Assembly: GCF_002902965.1 (NCBI RefSeq)
Contig: NZ_CP026109.1
Location: 620,001-684,000, forward strand
DNA from: Paraburkholderia hospita
Lineage (GTDB): Bacteria > Pseudomonadota > Gammaproteobacteria > Burkholderiales > Burkholderiaceae
DNA length: 64,000 bases
Direction: 5' to 3'
The notes under the pieces were generated by a model. That model was not told the origin of the DNA and made no database searches. It saw only the letters and a program-made list of their open reading frames with translations. Made by a program: the position numbers and the translations under genes. Below, in pieces: positions 52,995 through 61,450 of the stretch (position 1 is its first letter; each line of letters begins with the position of its first letter).

Positions 52995-53804
52995 ATGAAA
53001 AGCGGAATAGCCATCGTCACGGGCGCCTCGTCAGGCATCGGCGAAGCCACGGCAAACCGCCTCACCAAGGCCGGGTACAAGGTCTACGGCACCAGCCGTC
53101 GCGGAACGCAAGCCGGCCAGCGGACGTTCGAAATGCTGCCGCTGGATGTAACTAGCGAGCCATCCGTCGAGGCAGCCCTCAAGGAAGTACTGAACCTGCA
53201 CGGCCGCATCGACCTGCTGGTGAACAACGCTGGCTTTGGCATCGCCCCTGCCGCAGCAGAAGAGAGTTCGCTTGACCAGGCACGTGCGATCTTCGATACG
53301 AACTTCTTCGGGATTGTCCGCATGACGCGCGCCGTGTTGCCCCATATGCGCCAGCAAGGTAGTGGCCGCATCATCAACATCGGCTCTGTGCTGGGTTTCC
53401 TGCCCATGCCCTATATGGCGTTGTATTCCGCCACCAAGCACGCGGTAGCAGGCTATTCGGAGTCCCTCGATCACGAGTTGCGCACGATGGGCATCCGGGT
53501 ATCGGTCATTGAGCCTGCCTACATCAAGACGTCGTTTGATGCGAACTTGATGACGCCCGATGCTCCCCTCGACGAGTACCGCGAGATACGCGCGGCAGTG
53601 GATAAGCGAGTCAAGGAGGTGATCGAGAGCGCTAACGGTCCTGAGATTGTGGCCGAGACCGTGTTGCAGGCCGCCCTCGCGGCTCGTCCGAAACGCCGCT
53701 ATGCAGCCGGCGGAGTCGCCGGACGTCTGCGATTGCTACGCAGATTTGCGCCTGCGAGCCTGGTGGACGCCGGCATTCGCAAAGACCTTCGGCTCGCGAC
53801 GTAG
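52995..53804 (+). CDS. Short-chain dehydrogenase/reductase
   Basis: A 269-residue classical SDR: nucleotide-binding TGASSGIGEA, LLVNNAGFG, catalytic Ser in NIGSVLGF and the YSATKHA motif (Tyr and Lys present). The cofactor preference is likely NADP(H), because a basic pair (SRRG) follows beta-2. Substrate unknown. GGAAGGA upstream of the ATG at 52995 supports the start. It is followed 47 bases later by a quinone-oxidoreductase-like MDR; both are probably under the TetR upstream. Confidence 0.92.
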   Translation: MKSGIAIVTGASSGIGEATANRLTKAGYKVYGTSRRGTQAGQRTFEMLPLDVTSEPSVEAALKEVLNLHGRIDLLVNNAGFGIAPAAAEESSLDQARAIFDTNFFGIVRMTRAVLPHMRQQGSGRIINIGSVLGFLPMPYMALYSATKHAVAGYSESLDHELRTMGIRVSVIEPAYIKTSFDANLMTPDAPLDEYREIRAAVDKRVKEVIESANGPEIVAETVLQAALAARPKRRYAAGGVAGRLRLLRRFAPASLVDAGIRKDLRLAT

Positions 53805-53850
53805 GCGCGATTACCTGACACAACAAGAAGCGGACAAGGAAGAAGGAACC

Positions 53851-54855
53851 ATGATGAAGGCATTCGTCGTCGATCGATATGGACGCAAGAATGGCGTACG
53901 GGCCGGCGATATGCCGGCTCCGGAACTGCGCGAAGATGACGTGTTGATCCAGATTCACGCCGCTGGTGTGAATCCGCTCGATTCAAAGATCAGGGATGGG
54001 GCGTTCAAGCTCATTCTGCCCTATCGCTTGCCACTGATTCTGGGCAACGACCTGGCTGGGGTCGTTGCCCGTGTCGGATCGCGCGTGCGACGCTTCAGAC
54101 CGGGCGATGAGGTCTATGCGCGACCACCCAAAGACCGGATCGGTACTTTCGCGGAATTCATCGCGATCAAGGAAGACGCGGTGGCTCTCAAGCCCAAAGC
54201 GCTCAGCATGGAAGAAGCGGCTTCGATCCCGTTGGTGGGCCTGACTGCGTGGCAGGCGCTGGTCGAACGAGGGCAACTGAAGAAGGGACAGAAAGTGCTC
54301 GTACACGCCGGCTCGGGCGGCGTTGGCACCTTTGCCATTCAACTGGCGAAGCACCTGGGCGCGATCGTCGCGACGACCGCGAGCGCCCCGAATGCCGGAT
54401 TGATGAAGCAGCTCGGTGCAGACATCGTCATCGATTACAGGAAAGATGACTTTGCTGCTACGTTGAAAGACTTCGACGTGGTGCTGGATACGCAGGGCGG
54501 AAATACGCTCGAAAGGTCACTGCGAGTGCTCAAGCCGGGTGGCAAGCTCATCGGGATCGCCGGTCCGCCCGATCCTGATTTCGCTGCACAGATAGGTGCC
54601 TCCTGGTTCCTGAAAACGGCGATGCGCTTTCTAAGCTATCGCATCCGGAAGGCGGCCAAACGTCGTGACGTCAATTATTCGTTTTTATTCATGCGTGCCG
54701 ATGGCGACCAGCTAGGTCAGATCGCGTCGCTTGTTGAAGCAGGTGCGATCAGGCCGGTGATCGATCGGGTTTTCCCGTTCGAGTCAACTCAAGAGGCTTT
54801 GGCTTACGTCGAAACGGGACGAGCAAAGGGTAAGGTTGTCATCAGGATCCGATAG
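53851..54855 (+). CDS. NADP-dependent MDR oxidoreductase (quinone oxidoreductase-like)
   Basis: A 334-residue medium-chain dehydrogenase/reductase without the zinc ligands: MMKAFVVDRYGRKNGV, PLILGNDLAGVVARVG, LTAWQALVERGQLKKGQKVLVHAGSGGVGTFAIQLAKHLG (Rossmann fold). This is the quinone oxidoreductase/enoyl reductase subgroup that reduces alpha,beta-unsaturated carbonyls. AAGAAGGAACC before ATG 53851 supports the start. With the SDR upstream and the TetR it forms a three-gene unit likely for detoxification of reactive carbonyls or quinones. Confidence 0.92.
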   Translation: MMKAFVVDRYGRKNGVRAGDMPAPELREDDVLIQIHAAGVNPLDSKIRDGAFKLILPYRLPLILGNDLAGVVARVGSRVRRFRPGDEVYARPPKDRIGTFAEFIAIKEDAVALKPKALSMEEAASIPLVGLTAWQALVERGQLKKGQKVLVHAGSGGVGTFAIQLAKHLGAIVATTASAPNAGLMKQLGADIVIDYRKDDFAATLKDFDVVLDTQGGNTLERSLRVLKPGGKLIGIAGPPDPDFAAQIGASWFLKTAMRFLSYRIRKAAKRRDVNYSFLFMRADGDQLGQIASLVEAGAIRPVIDRVFPFESTQEALAYVETGRAKGKVVIRIR

Positions 54856-54955
54856 AAGGACGGACCTCCGTTTGCTTCGTCACGACTGAAACGGCGCTTA
54901 TGCAGTGAATTTCTTGTGACCATCTCCGCCCGCAACTAGCAAGGTACCTCTGTGC

Positions 54956-55861
54956 TTAGTCCTGGAGTCCTTTAGGCGGTTCGTAGCGAGGGAAACCGTT
55001 ATATTCGGTGATTCGTTCAGCGTTGGCGAGCGGCCAGGAATGTCGGGCGTTGGGTACCCCTCCGTCCACGCGGATCACTGTACCGTTAATGAAGGCCGAG
55101 GCCTCCGAGAGCAGGAAAACCGCAGCGCTTGCGAGCTCAGATTCGGTACCAAAACGTTGAAGCGGCACTTTATGCTTCAGTTGGCGGAGCAATGCCTGGT
55201 ATTCTTCGTTATAGCTGTCCATGCCTGCGGAGGCGATCCACCCCGGCGCCACGGCGTTCACCCGGACGCCGGCATGTCCCCACTCACAGGCTGCCGTCTC
55301 GGTCAAATTCCAGACACCCGCCCGTGCGGCGCCCGAATGACCCATCCCCGGCATGCCCCCCCAGATATCCGCGAGCATATTCACGATCGCACCACCGTGA
55401 CCCGCCATCCATTGGGTAAAGCACTCGCGCGACATGAGGAATGTCCCGTGCAAGTTATTACGCACTACAGCGTCCCAGCCATTCAGTGAGATTTTTTCCA
55501 GCTTTGCCGGGAATTGTCCACCGGCACAGTTAAACAGGCCATCGATGCGACCGAAGTCCGCGAGAGCCGCCGCAACCGTCTGTTTCACGCTGGCTTCATC
55601 GCGAATATCGCAAGAAAATAAGCCGATTCGGTCCGCACTTTCCGGATAGTCCACATTGAGCTCGTCACGAACGGCAGTCAGTTTGTCCGGATTCCGTCCG
55701 ACCATGATCAGCGTCGCGCCCAGCGAGGTAAGCTCATGCGCCGTGCAGCGACCAAGGCCACTTCCGGCACCGGTTACCATCACAACTTTTCCGTCAAACA
55801 GGCCCGGTCGAAACACCGAACGGTAACGGGCACTGACTGATTCATTTACACGGTCCTTCAT
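54956..55861 (-). CDS. SDR-family protein lacking the Ser-Tyr-Lys catalytic triad
   Basis: A 301-residue member of the peroxisomal trans-2-enoyl-CoA reductase-like SDR group: cofactor motif VTGAGSGLGRCT, LFNCAGGQFPAK, and HSGAARAGVWNLTETAACEW, VRVNAVAPGWIASAGMD. In relatives I recall, the active-site segment reads AGVYNLTK or AGVENLTK; here Tyr is Trp184 and Lys is Glu188, and the usual Ser position is in NMLADIW. The NAD(P)-binding part is intact. It may be an unusual enoyl reductase, a non-catalytic binder, or an enzyme with other acid-base residues. ATG 55861 has GGAGAG upstream. Lone gene, convergent with the MDR gene. Confidence 0.85.
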   Translation of the reverse strand: MKDRVNESVSARYRSVFRPGLFDGKVVMVTGAGSGLGRCTAHELTSLGATLIMVGRNPDKLTAVRDELNVDYPESADRIGLFSCDIRDEASVKQTVAAALADFGRIDGLFNCAGGQFPAKLEKISLNGWDAVVRNNLHGTFLMSRECFTQWMAGHGGAIVNMLADIWGGMPGMGHSGAARAGVWNLTETAACEWGHAGVRVNAVAPGWIASAGMDSYNEEYQALLRQLKHKVPLQRFGTESELASAAVFLLSEASAFINGTVIRVDGGVPNARHSWPLANAERITEYNGFPRYEPPKGLQD

Positions 55862-56172
55862 ATCGTCTCTCCGAATTGGCGATGCGGGCGCCCGGCTTTT
55901 GGTGCCAATTGTTCCGTAAAGAAGTAACTCCGTGAATCGGCTGCAGGTGCAATCATGTTGCTCGATCACAGTCCGAGCTTTTCTCGCAAATTAGTACCTT
56001 TAAAGACCTGAAATGCGAGAAATGAATTCCATAGTTTGCAGCGCGTCTCTGCGTCGATGGTAAAGGCCTGCTCGCCAGGGATAGTGGCTCGGCAGGCGCT
56101 TTAACCCGCATCAGATACATATCGTGAATCATGCTTCCATCTGAGCGGAAATCCGCTGCTGACTGTGTCGGG

Positions 56173-58419
56173 TCAGGCCGGGTTGAACGGCAACTGGCGC
56201 TGCGGCTTGCCGGTGAGGCTCGCGATGGCGTTGGCAAACGCGGGCGCCAGCGGCGGCAGGCCGGGCTCGCCCATGCCGGTGGGTGCGTCGGCGCTCGGCA
56301 CGATGTGGACATCGAACTCCGGTATGTCGGTGATGCGGGCCACCGTGAAGTCGCCGAAGTTGCTCTGCTCCACCTCGCCGTTCTTCAATGTGATGGCGGC
56401 GCCAGGCAGACACATAGACAGCCCCATGACCGCCGCGCCCTGCACCTGGGCCTCCACACTGCGCGGGTTCACGGCCAGATTGCAATGCACTCCGCCGATG
56501 ACGCGATGTAGCACGGGACGGCCTTCTTGCACCGAGGCCTCCACCACATAGGCCACCACCGAGTCGAAGGACTCATGCACGGCCACGCCCCAGGCGCGGC
56601 CGGTCGGCAACGGTTTCTTGCCATAGCCGCTCCTGTCCACCGCCAGTTGCAGCGCGGCACGGTGGCGCGGGTGCCGGTCGCCGAACAGGCGCATGCGGTA
56701 AGCCACCGGATCCTGCTTCGTGGTGCGTGCGATATCGTCAAGCAAGGTCTCCATCACGAAGGCCGTGTGGGTGGAACCCACGCTGCGCCACCACAGCACT
56801 GGCACGTTGGGCGTGGGGTGGTGCACGGTCAGGCGCATCGGCAGCGGGTATGGGCCGCGCATGCCCTCCGTGGCTGTGGCGTCGATGCCGTTCTTCACCT
56901 GGAATTGCTCGAATACCGTGCCCGACGTGATGGACTGGCCGACGATGACGTGATCCCAGGCTAGCACCTTGCCGCGCGCGTCGAAACCGATGCGTGCGCG
57001 GTGCAGGTGTATGGGGCGATAGTAGCCGCCCCTGATGTCGTCCTCGCGGCTCCAGAGCGTGCGCACCGGCGCGTTCAGGCCGGCGGAACGGACGGCCTTG
57101 GCCACCTCACAGGCCTCGACCACGTAATCGCTCGTGCCCGCGAAGCGCCGGCCGAAGCCGCCGCCCGCCGTCTGCACGTGCACCTTCACCTGCTCGGGCT
57201 TGAGACCCACCGCACGCGCGGCCGCGACACCGTCCAGACCGGCGCACTGGGTGCCCACCCATAGCTCGGCGCGTCCTTCGGAGAGCTGGACGGTGCAGTT
57301 CAGCGGCTCCATCGGTGCGTGGGCCAGGTACGGGAACACAAACTCGGCTTCCAACTGATGCGGGGCAGCGGCGAGCGGCGTCATATCGGCGTCGAACTGG
57401 CGCGGACCAGGCCGACCGGCCAGCTCGCGGTACTGGGACAGCAACTGCTCGCTGTCCACTTTCTCCACGGAAGCCGTGTCCCACTGCAGCTTCAGAGCGG
57501 CGCGCCCCTGCCTGGCCGGCCAGTAGCCGTCGGCCACCACGGCCACGCCTTCACCACCACGGTCCAGTGGCACACGCAGTACGGCTTTTACTCCCTTGAT
57601 GGCGCGCGTGGCGCTGTCGTCCACCGTGGTCAGTCGCGCGCCGAACACGGGCGGATGGGCCACCACGGCGGTGAGCTGACCGGGCAGGTGCGTATCGATG
57701 CCGAAGTCCTGACGTCCACTGCTCTTGGCCTGCGCATCGAGGCGCGTGGTGGGGCGGCCAATGATGCGGAAGTCCCTGGGGTTCTTCAGCGTGACCCTCT
57801 CGGGCACAGGGAGCGCCATGGCGGCTTCTGCCAGTTCACCGTAGCTCAGCTTGCGGCCACCGGAGCCCAGCACGATCCCGGCCCGCGTGTTCAGCGTGGC
57901 CACGTCCACCTTCCAGCGTGCTGCCGCCGCGGACAGCAACATCGCCCGCACGCGCGCGCCGAGCTCGCGGTATTGCGTGAAGCTGTTTTTGACCGAATGG
58001 GACCCGCCGGTGAGGTGAATCCCGAACAGCGGGTCGACGTAGGCCGCGTCGTTCGAGCCTTGCCGGCTGCGCACCAGATTCCAGTCCGCGTCGAGCTCTT
58101 CGGCGAGAATCATCGGCAACGCAGTCTGCACGCCTTGCCCGAACTCGAGCCGGTTGATGGTCACCGTGACCTCGCCATCAGGAGCGATTTGCACGAAGGC
58201 CGACGGCTGTTGCGTCGGCTTCAGGGCGCTGGCCGTCTGGCCGCTGCCGCCGGTTTGGCCTATGGCGAGGTAGGGAAACACGCCAAGCGCCAGTCCGCCG
58301 GCCCCCGCCAGCTTGAGGAAGCTGCGGCGCGGCAGCGTGGCGGCTTCCCCGGCCCGGCCACTGGTCAGCAGGTGCTGCAGGGCGCGTGGCATTTCGCTGT
58401 AGTCGAATTCAGGCAACAT
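56173..58419 (-). CDS. Molybdenum hydroxylase large subunit (isoquinoline 1-oxidoreductase beta-like, IorB)
   Basis: A 748-residue xanthine-oxidase-family subunit with a twin-arginine signal (RRSFLKLAGAGGLALG after about 30 residues), so it is exported folded. Molybdopterin-binding blocks include FAPMEPLNCTV-type LAHAPMEPLNCTVQL, QTAGGGFGRRF and WWRSVGSTHTAFVMETLLDDIA; the catalytic Glu is in MGEPGLPPLAPAFANAI near the C-terminus. IorB-type enzymes hydroxylate N-heteroaromatics or oxidise aldehydes at the membrane and pass electrons to a cytochrome or quinone. ATG 58419 lies ten bases after the stop of the 2Fe-2S subunit gene. The frame is open upstream to 58479 in the other gene. Confidence 0.92.
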   Translation of the reverse strand: MLPEFDYSEMPRALQHLLTSGRAGEAATLPRRSFLKLAGAGGLALGVFPYLAIGQTGGSGQTASALKPTQQPSAFVQIAPDGEVTVTINRLEFGQGVQTALPMILAEELDADWNLVRSRQGSNDAAYVDPLFGIHLTGGSHSVKNSFTQYRELGARVRAMLLSAAAARWKVDVATLNTRAGIVLGSGGRKLSYGELAEAAMALPVPERVTLKNPRDFRIIGRPTTRLDAQAKSSGRQDFGIDTHLPGQLTAVVAHPPVFGARLTTVDDSATRAIKGVKAVLRVPLDRGGEGVAVVADGYWPARQGRAALKLQWDTASVEKVDSEQLLSQYRELAGRPGPRQFDADMTPLAAAPHQLEAEFVFPYLAHAPMEPLNCTVQLSEGRAELWVGTQCAGLDGVAAARAVGLKPEQVKVHVQTAGGGFGRRFAGTSDYVVEACEVAKAVRSAGLNAPVRTLWSREDDIRGGYYRPIHLHRARIGFDARGKVLAWDHVIVGQSITSGTVFEQFQVKNGIDATATEGMRGPYPLPMRLTVHHPTPNVPVLWWRSVGSTHTAFVMETLLDDIARTTKQDPVAYRMRLFGDRHPRHRAALQLAVDRSGYGKKPLPTGRAWGVAVHESFDSVVAYVVEASVQEGRPVLHRVIGGVHCNLAVNPRSVEAQVQGAAVMGLSMCLPGAAITLKNGEVEQSNFGDFTVARITDIPEFDVHIVPSADAPTGMGEPGLPPLAPAFANAIASLTGKPQRQLPFNPA

Positions 58420-58429
58420 GGTGGCTCCT

Positions 58430-58903
58430 TCAGGCCAGCGCCCTGGCAGCGTCGGCCACCGCGGTGCGGATGCGGGCATAGGTGCCGCAGCGACAAATGT
58501 TGCCGGCCATGGCCGCGTCGATCTCTACGGTGGTAGGCTGCCTGCCGCGGGGCAACGCCTTCAGGAACGCCGTGGCGCTCATGATCTGGCCGCTTTGGCA
58601 GTAGCCACACTGCGCGACGTCGTGCTTGACCCAGGCTGCGTGCACGATGGCGCCGACCTTGTCGCTGCCGTCGGTGGTGGCTTCGATGGTGGTGATCTGC
58701 CTGCCCTGGGCCGCCGAGATCGGCGTAACGCAGGAGCGGATGGCCTGCCCGTCCAGATGCACAGTACAGGCGCCGCACAGCGCGGCGCCGCAACCGAACT
58801 TCGTGCCCGTCATGCCCAGCGTGTCGCGCAAGGCCCAGAGAATGGGGGTGTCCGGGGCGACGTCGACCGTGCGCTCACGGCCGTTGACGTGGAGCGTGCT
58901 CAT
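58430..58903 (-). CDS. 2Fe-2S subunit of molybdenum hydroxylase (IorA-like)
   Basis: A 157-residue iron-sulphur subunit with both clusters: plant-type cluster ligands Cys38, Cys43, Cys46 and Cys58 (GCGAALCGAC...SC) and the alpha-helical cluster Cys99, Cys102, Cys137 and Cys139 (QCGYC...ICRC). It passes electrons from the molybdenum centre of IorB. ATG 58903 begins MSTLHVNGRERTV. Middle gene of SDR-iorA-iorB. Confidence 0.95.
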   Translation of the reverse strand: MSTLHVNGRERTVDVAPDTPILWALRDTLGMTGTKFGCGAALCGACTVHLDGQAIRSCVTPISAAQGRQITTIEATTDGSDKVGAIVHAAWVKHDVAQCGYCQSGQIMSATAFLKALPRGRQPTTVEIDAAMAGNICRCGTYARIRTAVADAARALA

Positions 58904-58960
58904 GATGGGTCAGTCCTTCGCAGGTTAGGTGTGTCGTGGCAAGGGCAACTCGCCTCGCGA

Positions 58961-59800
58961 TCAGAAGCTGCCGTCCGTCGACTTCGAAAGCGCCTCGAAG
59001 GCGTGCACCGCTTTCAACCGAGCCTCCACAGCCGGCCCGACCGCCGCCAGTGCATCGCTTCCGGCCACGAACACTCTGGGCGGAGTCTCCATGCCCACAA
59101 GCTTTACCAGGACCTGGCCGAGCTTGTCCGGATCGCCCGGTTGCTTGCCGGCATAGGGGGACCACATCGCGTCGGCGCTGACCTCGGCGGCGGCGTAATC
59201 GTCGATACGCTTGTCCGGCCATTTGGCGTTGGCTGCGGCCAGCAGGTCCGTGCGGAAGAATCCCGGCTCGACCACCGTGATCTCGATGCCGAACTTTCCG
59301 ACCTCTTCAGCCACAGAAAGCGAGAGCCCCTCCACGGCGAACTTGCTCGCGCTGTAGGCGCCGCAGTGCATCAGGCCGACAGCGCCTGCCACGGAACTGA
59401 CATTGATGATGTTCCCGGAGCGCTGCTTGCGCATGATCGGCAGGGCCGCCCGCATCACGTTGCTCACGCCCCAGAAGTTCGTCGCGAACAGGTGTTGAAT
59501 GTCTTGCGTCCCCAGCTCCTCGTAGTTGCCCAAGAGGCTGTAGCCGGCACTGTTCACGACTACATCGACACGCCCGAACTTCTTTTGCGCCTCGTCGACC
59601 ACGGCCGTTGCCTGGGCCTCGTCGGAGACGTCCAGCCGGAGAATCTCCAGGTTCTCGCCGGCCAGGTCGAGCAAGGCATTGCCCACCTTGTCCGGGTTCC
59701 TGCCTGTGGCAACGACCCGATCACCTGCCTTCAGTGCGGCCCTGGCTGTACCGGCGCCGATGCCGCTGCCAGCACCCGTGATAAACCACACTTTGCTCAT
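58961..59800 (-). CDS. Short-chain dehydrogenase/reductase
   Basis: A 279-residue SDR with ITGAGSGIGAGTARA, VVNSAGYS, Ser in NVSSVAGAVG and the YSASKFA catalytic pair. The Arg in ATGRNPDK suggests NADP. Substrate unknown; the operon with a molybdenum hydroxylase suggests sequential oxidation of an alcohol to an aldehyde and then an acid, but that is inference. ATG 59800; divergent from the LysR gene 102 bases away. Confidence 0.92.
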   Translation of the reverse strand: MSKVWFITGAGSGIGAGTARAALKAGDRVVATGRNPDKVGNALLDLAGENLEILRLDVSDEAQATAVVDEAQKKFGRVDVVVNSAGYSLLGNYEELGTQDIQHLFATNFWGVSNVMRAALPIMRKQRSGNIINVSSVAGAVGLMHCGAYSASKFAVEGLSLSVAEEVGKFGIEITVVEPGFFRTDLLAAANAKWPDKRIDDYAAAEVSADAMWSPYAGKQPGDPDKLGQVLVKLVGMETPPRVFVAGSDALAAVGPAVEARLKAVHAFEALSKSTDGSF

Positions 59801-59880
59801 GCTCAAACTCCCAGTCCTGGTCAATGCCTGTCACTCTAGGCAGATTGACTGAGAAGAAAAACACCCTGGTGCTGAACACG

Positions 59881-59901
59881 CTTTGAAGATATTCTTCAAA
59901 G
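59881..59901. promoter_or_regulatory. Dyad operator candidate touching the LysR start
   Basis: Nine-base arms CTTTGAAGA and TCTTCAAAG separated by TAT, ending one base before the LysR ATG (59903). It contains a T-N11-A core as in LysR-type binding boxes. The site is also 81 bases upstream of the divergent SDR start, so it may serve both autorepression and activation. Confidence 0.65.
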
Positions 59902-59902
59902 T

Positions 59903-60844
59903 ATGAGACTCAACCAGCTTGATGGACTGCTCGCATTCTGGAAGGTCGCAGAGTACCGCGGGTTCTCTGCCGCCGCGGCAGCGCTCGAGGTCTCGCCTTC
60001 TGCGCTCAGTCAGGCGATCCGCCACCTGGAAGCCCGGCTCGGCGTCAGGCTTCTCAACCGGAACACGCGTAGCGTCAGCCTCACTGAAACCGGACAGGCA
60101 TACCTGTCCCGGATTGGGCCGGCGTTGAGCGACGTACTGGAAGCCGGGGAGCAACTTCATGAGCTTCAGGGCCGGCCATCGGGCGTGCTGCGCATCAACG
60201 CAGCGCGAATCTCGACCGCCATGGTCCTCCAGCCGCTGCTGGCCGGGTTCCTGAAAGCCTATCCGGACATCCAGGTGGAGCTCACGAATGACGAGGGCTA
60301 CGTGGACATCGTCGAAAGAGGGTTCGACGCGGGCATCCGAATGGGAGAGAGTGTGCAGAAGGACATGATCGCCGTGCCTCTCGGTGGCCCGGTTGCCGTA
60401 TCCATTATTGGCTCTCCCGACTACTTCAGGCAGCATCCTGTGCCACGGCACCCCTCCGATCTGATACATCACAACTGCGTGCGATTCAGGTTTTCAGGCA
60501 GTGGGGCCATTCACAAGTGGGAACTCGAGGTCGAAGGCCGTATCGTCGAGTACGAGATCAGCGGCAATCTCACGATCAGCGACTCATTGTTCTCGATTGA
60601 AGCTGCGCTGGATGGGATTGCACTGGCGTACACGTTCGAGCCGCTCGCGCTTCCTCACATCCGGGCCAGGAAGCTGAAACGCGTCCTGAGCAGCTTCTCA
60701 CCGACTTTTCCCGGGTTCTACCTGTACTACCCGAGCAGACGGCAGCAGCCTGCCAAGCTGAAGGCGCTGGTGAACTACGTGCTGGCGCATTCCAGCTCCG
60801 GGACGATTGGAATGTCAGCGACCGTGCCCGCGACAGACCTGTAG
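59903..60844 (+). CDS. LysR family transcriptional regulator
   Basis: A 313-residue regulator: winged helix MRLNQLDGLLAFWKVAEYRGFSAAAAALEVSPSALSQAIRHLEARLGVRLLNRNTRSVSLTETG and the type 2 periplasmic-binding-like effector domain (GVLRINAARI, FDAGIRMGESVQKDM, DGIALAYTFEPLALP). It probably controls the divergent SDR-iorA-iorB operon from the dyad at 59881. The start is fixed by the position of the helix-turn-helix. Confidence 0.94.
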   Translation: MRLNQLDGLLAFWKVAEYRGFSAAAAALEVSPSALSQAIRHLEARLGVRLLNRNTRSVSLTETGQAYLSRIGPALSDVLEAGEQLHELQGRPSGVLRINAARISTAMVLQPLLAGFLKAYPDIQVELTNDEGYVDIVERGFDAGIRMGESVQKDMIAVPLGGPVAVSIIGSPDYFRQHPVPRHPSDLIHHNCVRFRFSGSGAIHKWELEVEGRIVEYEISGNLTISDSLFSIEAALDGIALAYTFEPLALPHIRARKLKRVLSSFSPTFPGFYLYYPSRRQQPAKLKALVNYVLAHSSSGTIGMSATVPATDL

Positions 60845-61450
60845 TAGTACGCCCATTTTTTCGGTGACCTAAAGTCTGGGTCGGACCGATAAATTCCGCA
60901 CGAAGGTTAGCATCGCGCAACCATTAGACAGTGGCAACAACGAAACAACCTGCCGACTGTACCGACGGCCATTCGAATCAGGATGCAAAATTCGAATGGC
61001 CGGTTTGCCCCAATCAACGGTCAACCGTTACACAAACGTGATCGGCCGCTTGTGGCCGATGCCGCCCTTCCCTCGCGTGCGCGGCCGCGCTACCAGGATG
61101 TTTGCCGTGAGAAGGCGCGAGTTATAGCCGCAAGCTGGATGTTCCCCGCGCCGGCCCCTTCACCGGCCGGTCCGAAGTACCTTGACGAATACGCGCCAGA
61201 TGCGGTCGTCGGCGTATGCAGGACCGCGAAGCCGAGTGCTGTTTGCCTCCCTATCGTTTGGTCGTTGATGTCGTGTCGAACGGTTGCCGACTTCAATTAC
61301 GTCATTTCGTGTGAGTAGGAGTGGGACAATCACCCTTGCTCCATAACAATGCCGGCTGGAGCGTGACGCCACGCACCCACGCGGATGGTTGCATCAACTG
61401 TGTGCCTTGCGCGACCGCGTCGACAATAGACACCTCTCCAGCAATCCAGG
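60845..61450. other. Intergenic stretch between convergent genes
   Basis: About 600 bases between the LysR stop and the amidohydrolase stop, which face each other. No gene was recognised; it contains the long inverted repeat at 60966-61002. Confidence 0.45.
60966..61002. repeat. Long perfect inverted repeat (hairpin) in convergent intergenic region
   Basis: Thirteen-base arms CGGCCATTCGAAT / ATTCGAATGGCCG with an 11-base spacer. It lies 122 bases after the LysR stop. Possible terminator, protein-binding site or end of a small mobile repeat; no T tract follows. Confidence 0.6.

Noticed and set aside
58418..59839. 473-codon plus-strand frame over the iorA and SDR genes
   Set aside because: Spans two well-supported genes on the other strand and an intergenic gap; composition is that of an antisense shadow.
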